From: Desulfarculaceae bacterium JdFR-95
GTDB lineage: Bacteria; Desulfobacterota; Desulfarculia; Desulfarculales; Desulfarculaceae
Direction of reading: 5' to 3'
Length of the DNA stretch: 8,377 nucleotides
Assembly: GCA_002011835.1 (NCBI GenBank)
Contig: MTPE01000428.1
Coordinates: forward strand, 1-8,377
In this document: positions 6,029-8,377 of the stretch, piece after piece
Layout of the letters: every line of letters begins with the position of its first letter
How positions within the stretch are numbered: the stretch's first letter is position 1
The notes under the pieces: generated by a model
Databases searched by the model: none
What the model was told of the DNA's origin: nothing
Seen by the model: the letters and a program-made list of their open reading frames with translations, nothing else
Translations under genes and position numbers: made by a program

Positions 6029-6918
6029 TCGTCCCTTGCCAGAAGTGCCAGACCAAGTTCAAGCTGGACGACACTAAGATCCCGCCCGAGGGGGCCTGGG
6101 TGCGCTGCAGCAAGTGCGGCGAGGTGTTCCAGGTGGAGCCTCCGGGCACACCGGAACCACCTGCGCCACCCGAGGCGCCTTCGGCCGAGGGCCTGCCCCC
6201 GGAAGACGACCTGGGCCTGGACCTGGGTTTGGAGGACGAATCCGAACAGGAAGACGCCGCCGCCCTGGCCGATTTCGGCCTGGAGGAGGAGACCGCCCCC
6301 GCCAAGGCAGGCAAAGGGCCGGGTGGCTTCTTCAAGGCCGTGTTCTGGATCCTGGGCATCCTGATCTTGCTGGCGGTGTTGACCCTGGGCGGCTTGGTAG
6401 CCCTGGATCGCCTGGGCAGTATGCCCCATCTGGTGGACCCCTTCCGCAACCTGCCTGGCCTGAAGCTGTTGCTCTCGGCCAAGGGCCAGCAGGAGGCGGC
6501 CCACGACAAGACCCTGATGGGTCCGGTCAACGTGCGGGGGTACTATCGCCTCAACGACAAGCTGGGGCGCATCTTCGTGATCCAGGGCCTGGTGGAAAAC
6601 CGCCATCCCGGGCGGCGTACCCAGGTGCTGGTACGCGGTCGGCTGCTGGACAAACGGGGCCAGGTGGCACGGCAGGCGGTGGTGTATGCCGGCCCCATGT
6701 TCACCCCCGAGGAGCTGAAGACCCTGTCCCTGGAGGAGATGCAGAGGCGCCTGGCCGACCCCAAGGGACCGGACGGCAGCCTCTACGTGGTGGAGCCCGG
6801 CAGCACCATCCCCTTCATGATCGTGTTCGCCCACCTGCCGGACAACCTGGCCGAGTTCATGGCCGAGGTGGTGGGGTCGCGTCCCTACCAGATGGCGCCG
6901 AAACGGCCGGCTCCCTAA
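6025..6918 (+). CDS. MJ0042-type zinc-ribbon, single-pass membrane protein with DUF3426-like C-terminus, 297 aa
   Basis: The N-terminus has a zinc ribbon with Cys5-x2-Cys8 and Cys28-x2-Cys31 (VRCSKCGEVFQV), typical of the MJ0042 family. An acidic, Pro-rich low-complexity linker (about 38-95, including a repeated LGLDLGLED-like stretch) follows, then one transmembrane helix at about 104-127. The extracytoplasmic domain (about 165-290) contains VRGYYRLND, RIFVIQGLVENRH and VRGRLLDKRG, in the style of DUF3426. The ribbon would be cytoplasmic by the usual topology. Function is not established for this family; a regulatory or envelope role is often guessed. The ATG overlaps the hpt stop as ATGA, so the two are almost certainly co-translated. 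A small hairpin (CCGGCT/AGCCGG, 6907-6912 and 6918-6923) spans the stop codon and has no T-run, so transcription probably continues into the channel gene. Confidence 0.85.
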   Translation: MIVPCQKCQTKFKLDDTKIPPEGAWVRCSKCGEVFQVEPPGTPEPPAPPEAPSAEGLPPEDDLGLDLGLEDESEQEDAAALADFGLEEETAPAKAGKGPGGFFKAVFWILGILILLAVLTLGGLVALDRLGSMPHLVDPFRNLPGLKLLLSAKGQQEAAHDKTLMGPVNVRGYYRLNDKLGRIFVIQGLVENRHPGRRTQVLVRGRLLDKRGQVARQAVVYAGPMFTPEELKTLSLEEMQRRLADPKGPDGSLYVVEPGSTIPFMIVFAHLPDNLAEFMAEVVGSRPYQMAPKRPAP

Positions 6919-6956
6919 GCCGGGGGGCCGCCCTCTAAGGTCGAGGGGACCATACC

Positions 6957-7964
6957 TTGCTCAAGCGTCTGGGTATCAGTGTCGGTTTGATTGCGCTGAT
7001 CTTGCTTGGGGGCGCTCTGGGCTACCACTTCATTGAGGGCTGGAGCTTCCTGGACGCCCTCTACATGACCGTGATCAGCGTCACCACCGTGGGCTACGGC
7101 GAGGTGCAGCCCTTGGGGTCGGCAGGCCGCATCTTCACCATGATCATGCTCTTCACCGGGGTGGGGGCGGTGCTCTACATCCTGAGTGCGCTGACCCAGA
7201 CCGTGGTGGAGGGCAAGCTGCGCGAGGTCATGGGCCGCCGCAGCCAGTTGCGCCAGATCCGGGCCCTGAAGGGGCATTACATCATTTGTGGCTACGGACG
7301 CATCGGTGCTCTGGTCACGGACATGCTGCGGGAGAACGGGCAGAAGGTGGTGGTCGTCGAGAACTCCGAGGAGATAACCCGCCGCCTGGAAGAGGAGGGT
7401 GTGCTCTACGTCCTGGGTTCGGCCACCGAGGACGAGGCCCTGTTCGCCGCGGGCATAGACCGGGCCCGGGGGCTGGTGGCCACGGTGAGCTCGGACGCGG
7501 ACAACGTCTTCATCGTGCTGTCGGCCAAGCAGATCCGGCCCGATCTGTTGGTCATCGCCCGCGCCACCGAGCCGGGGAGCGAACGCAAGCTCAAGCGGGC
7601 GGGCGCAGACAAGGTGGTCTCTCCCTACTTCATCGGCGCCCGCCGCATCGCCCAGACCGTGTTGCGCCCCTCGGTGGCCGACTTCATCGACCTCACCTTC
7701 CACAGCAGCGACATCGCCCTCCAAATGGAGGAGCTCAAGGTGGGCCGCGGCACCGAGCTGGCCGGCGTGGCGCTCAAGGACACCGGCATCCGCCAGAAGC
7801 TGAACCTCATCATCCTGGCCATCAAGAAGGCCGACGGAGATATGACCTTCAACCCAGGCGCGGACACGGTGATCGACGTGGGCGACACCCTGATCGCCCT
7901 GGGTACGCGTGGCTCCATGCGCAAGCTGGCCGAGCTGTTGGGTCACGGCGAGGAGGAAGGCTGA
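6957..7964 (+). CDS. Two-helix potassium channel subunit with cytoplasmic RCK (TrkA-N and TrkA-C) domains, 335 aa
   Basis: Inner-membrane K+ channel of the MthK/Kch type. Helix 1 is at about residues 7-25; the pore helix leads to the selectivity filter TTVGYG (43-48); helix 2 is at about 58-80. The RCK N-domain begins at HYIICGYGRIG (107-117), with the Rossmann G-x-G-x-x-G at 112-117 and acidic Glu135 at the end of the second strand. The TrkA-C domain covers about 250-328 (VGRGTELAGVAL through DTLIALGTRGSM). It should form a tetramer gated by a nucleotide or ion bound to RCK; the ligand cannot be inferred. The start is TTG at 6957, backed by GAGGGGA 7 nt upstream; no ATG or GTG in frame precedes helix 1. 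It follows the zinc-ribbon gene by 38 nt and may share its transcript. Confidence 0.92.
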   Translation: MLKRLGISVGLIALILLGGALGYHFIEGWSFLDALYMTVISVTTVGYGEVQPLGSAGRIFTMIMLFTGVGAVLYILSALTQTVVEGKLREVMGRRSQLRQIRALKGHYIICGYGRIGALVTDMLRENGQKVVVVENSEEITRRLEEEGVLYVLGSATEDEALFAAGIDRARGLVATVSSDADNVFIVLSAKQIRPDLLVIARATEPGSERKLKRAGADKVVSPYFIGARRIAQTVLRPSVADFIDLTFHSSDIALQMEELKVGRGTELAGVALKDTGIRQKLNLIILAIKKADGDMTFNPGADTVIDVGDTLIALGTRGSMRKLAELLGHGEEEG

Positions 7965-7985
7965 GCCAGCGGCCGAGCCCCGCCC

Positions 7986-8014
7986 TTGGCAGGCCCGCCG
8001 GGCTGTGTTAGTTT
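7986..8014 (+). promoter_or_regulatory. Candidate promoter of the tRNA-Arg gene
   Basis: TTGGCA (7986-7991, 5 of 6 to TTGACA) is followed after 17 nt by TAGTTT (8009-8014, 3 of 6), with a TGT extended -10 element directly before it. Transcription would begin near 8021, leaving a leader of about 8 nt before the mature tRNA. The GC-rich bases after the -10 (CCCTGGCGC) are the discriminator type found at stringently controlled stable-RNA promoters. An imperfect hairpin (CAGGCCC/GGGCTG, 7990-8005) followed by TGTTAGTTTT overlaps this site and might instead end the channel-gene transcript. Confidence 0.4.
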
Positions 8015-8028
8015 TCCCTGGCGCAGAG

Positions 8029-8105
8029 GCCCTCGTAGCTCAGCCGGATAGAGCAACGGCCTCCTAAGCCGTAGGCCGCGCGTTCGAGTCGCGCCGAGGG
8101 CACCA
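8029..8105 (+). tRNA. tRNA-Arg, anticodon CCU (reads AGG), CCA encoded
   Basis: A complete cloverleaf is visible. The acceptor stem GCCCTCG (8029-8035) pairs perfectly with CGAGGGC (8095-8101). The D stem is GCTC/GAGC (8038-8041 and 8051-8054). The anticodon stem ACGGC/GCCGT (8056-8060 and 8068-8072) closes the loop CTCCTAA, with anticodon CCT at 8063-8065. The T stem GCGCG/CGCGC (8078-8082 and 8090-8094) closes the loop TTCGAGT. The discriminator base is A (8102) and CCA follows at 8103-8105. It decodes the rare Arg codon AGG. No intron and no integrase gene next to it. Confidence 0.97.
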
Positions 8106-8112
8106 AGGATTT

Positions 8113-8152
8113 CAAGGGGTTACGCCATACGGCGTGACCCCTTGTCGCTTTT
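8113..8152 (+). terminator. Hairpin terminator after tRNA-Arg, possibly bidirectional
   Basis: A 14-bp stem, CAAGGGGTTACGCC (8113-8126) with GGCGTGACCCCTTG (8131-8144), has a 4-nt ATAC loop and a single U-G wobble. TCGC and then TTTT (8149-8152) follow on the plus strand, and two more five-T tracts come shortly after. It starts 8 nt after the tRNA CCA end. On the minus strand the same stem lies downstream of the nrdD stop but is followed by AAAT rather than a T-run, so it is a poorer terminator in that direction. Confidence 0.65.
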
Positions 8153-8178
8153 GGCGAATGTTTTTGGCGAATGTTTTT
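8149..8178. repeat. Tandem TTTTTGGCGAATG repeat (two copies plus fragment)
   Basis: TTTTGGCGAATG at 8149-8160 is repeated at 8162-8173 with a unit length of 13 bp (TTTTTGGCGAATG; the first copy has C for the first T). A third TTTTT (8174-8178) starts another unit that diverges into CGG. It sits directly after the tRNA terminator stem and supplies it with successive T-tracts. Confidence 0.75.
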
Positions 8179-8258
8179 CGGCCTGCCCCCTCCCCAGAGA
8201 GGTGGCCTTCGAGGCCTGTGTGCGGCGGGATGTCCGAAGACTGCGTCGAAGAAGGACC

Positions 8259-8377
8259 TCACCCCGCGCGTGTCCTGGGGGGATCGGTGAAGAAGCCGTC
8301 GTTGCGGTAGCGGTCGCGCAGCTCACCCAGCTTGCCCTTGTTCCAGGACGACACCCGGGTGAAGTAGCCCGTGATGC
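8259..8377 (-). CDS. nrdD: Anaerobic (class III) ribonucleoside-triphosphate reductase, C-terminal 38 residues
   Basis: Only the C-terminus is inside the window; the rest lies beyond base 8377. The visible peptide begins ITGYFTRVSSWNKGKLGELR, continues DRYRND, and ends at TGA (8261-8259). This resembles the tail of NrdD proteins of the bacterial/archaeal subgroup, where R-x-x-G-Y-F/L carries the glycyl radical and a W-N-x-G-K-x-x-E-x-x-D-R segment follows; the third visible residue would be that radical glycine. NrdD reduces ribonucleotides to deoxyribonucleotides without oxygen and needs a radical-SAM activase (NrdG), which is not in the window. It converges on the tRNA-Arg gene with about 150 bp between them. 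The short length limits certainty. Confidence 0.7.
   Translation of the reverse strand, partial: ITGYFTRVSSWNKGKLGELRDRYRNDGFFTDPPRTRAG

Noticed and set aside
6907..6923. Hairpin CCGGCT/AGCCGG at the end of the zinc-ribbon gene as a terminator
   Set aside because: The stem is only 6 bp and no T-run follows; it spans the stop codon and is probably incidental.
8008..8262. An 84-codon minus-strand frame across the tRNA and terminator
   Set aside because: It is antisense to a complete tRNA and includes the terminator stem, so it is a chance frame.

Overview
This GC-rich, densely coding window looks like the chromosome of an anaerobic deltaproteobacterium (Desulfobacterota; something near the Desulfarculales is my guess). 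The evidence is a glycyl-radical (class III) ribonucleotide reductase C-terminus at the right edge, an MJ0042-type zinc-ribbon/DUF3426 protein of a kind common in that group, and overall gene style. Taxonomy is inference; no rRNA is present.

The left 5 kb is one tightly packed minus-strand operon, read from about 5040 down past base 1. In transcription order it encodes: a two-domain protein with a degenerate RsbW-like ATPase fold joined to a GNAT-like region; a HisC-type PLP aminotransferase; a 12-helix MFS transporter; a membrane-anchored SGNH/GDSL hydrolase; and a GNAT acetyltransferase cut by the window edge. Three of the four junctions overlap or are separated by 3 nt, and the fourth gap is 27 nt. 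The GNAT regions of the first and last proteins resemble each other. Aminotransferase, acyltransferase, hydrolase and transporter together suggest a small pathway that makes or modifies and exports an amine-containing molecule, but no substrate can be read from the sequence.

Bases 5041-5443 are a divergent regulatory region without a convincing gene. It holds a strong plus-strand promoter (TTGACA-N18-TATAGT), an 8-bp-arm palindrome just upstream of it, a weak candidate minus-strand promoter, and a GC-rich leader of about 150 nt before hpt with a repeated 10-mer and segments able to pair with the hpt ribosome-binding region.

The plus-strand block 5444-7964 encodes hypoxanthine phosphoribosyltransferase, a zinc-ribbon single-pass membrane protein overlapping it by 4 nt, and a two-helix potassium channel subunit with RCK domains that starts at TTG. 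A complete tRNA-Arg(CCU) gene follows, with its own likely promoter, a 14-bp hairpin terminator and a short tandem repeat. The C-terminus of NrdD converges from the minus strand. No mobile element, integrase or CRISPR array was seen.
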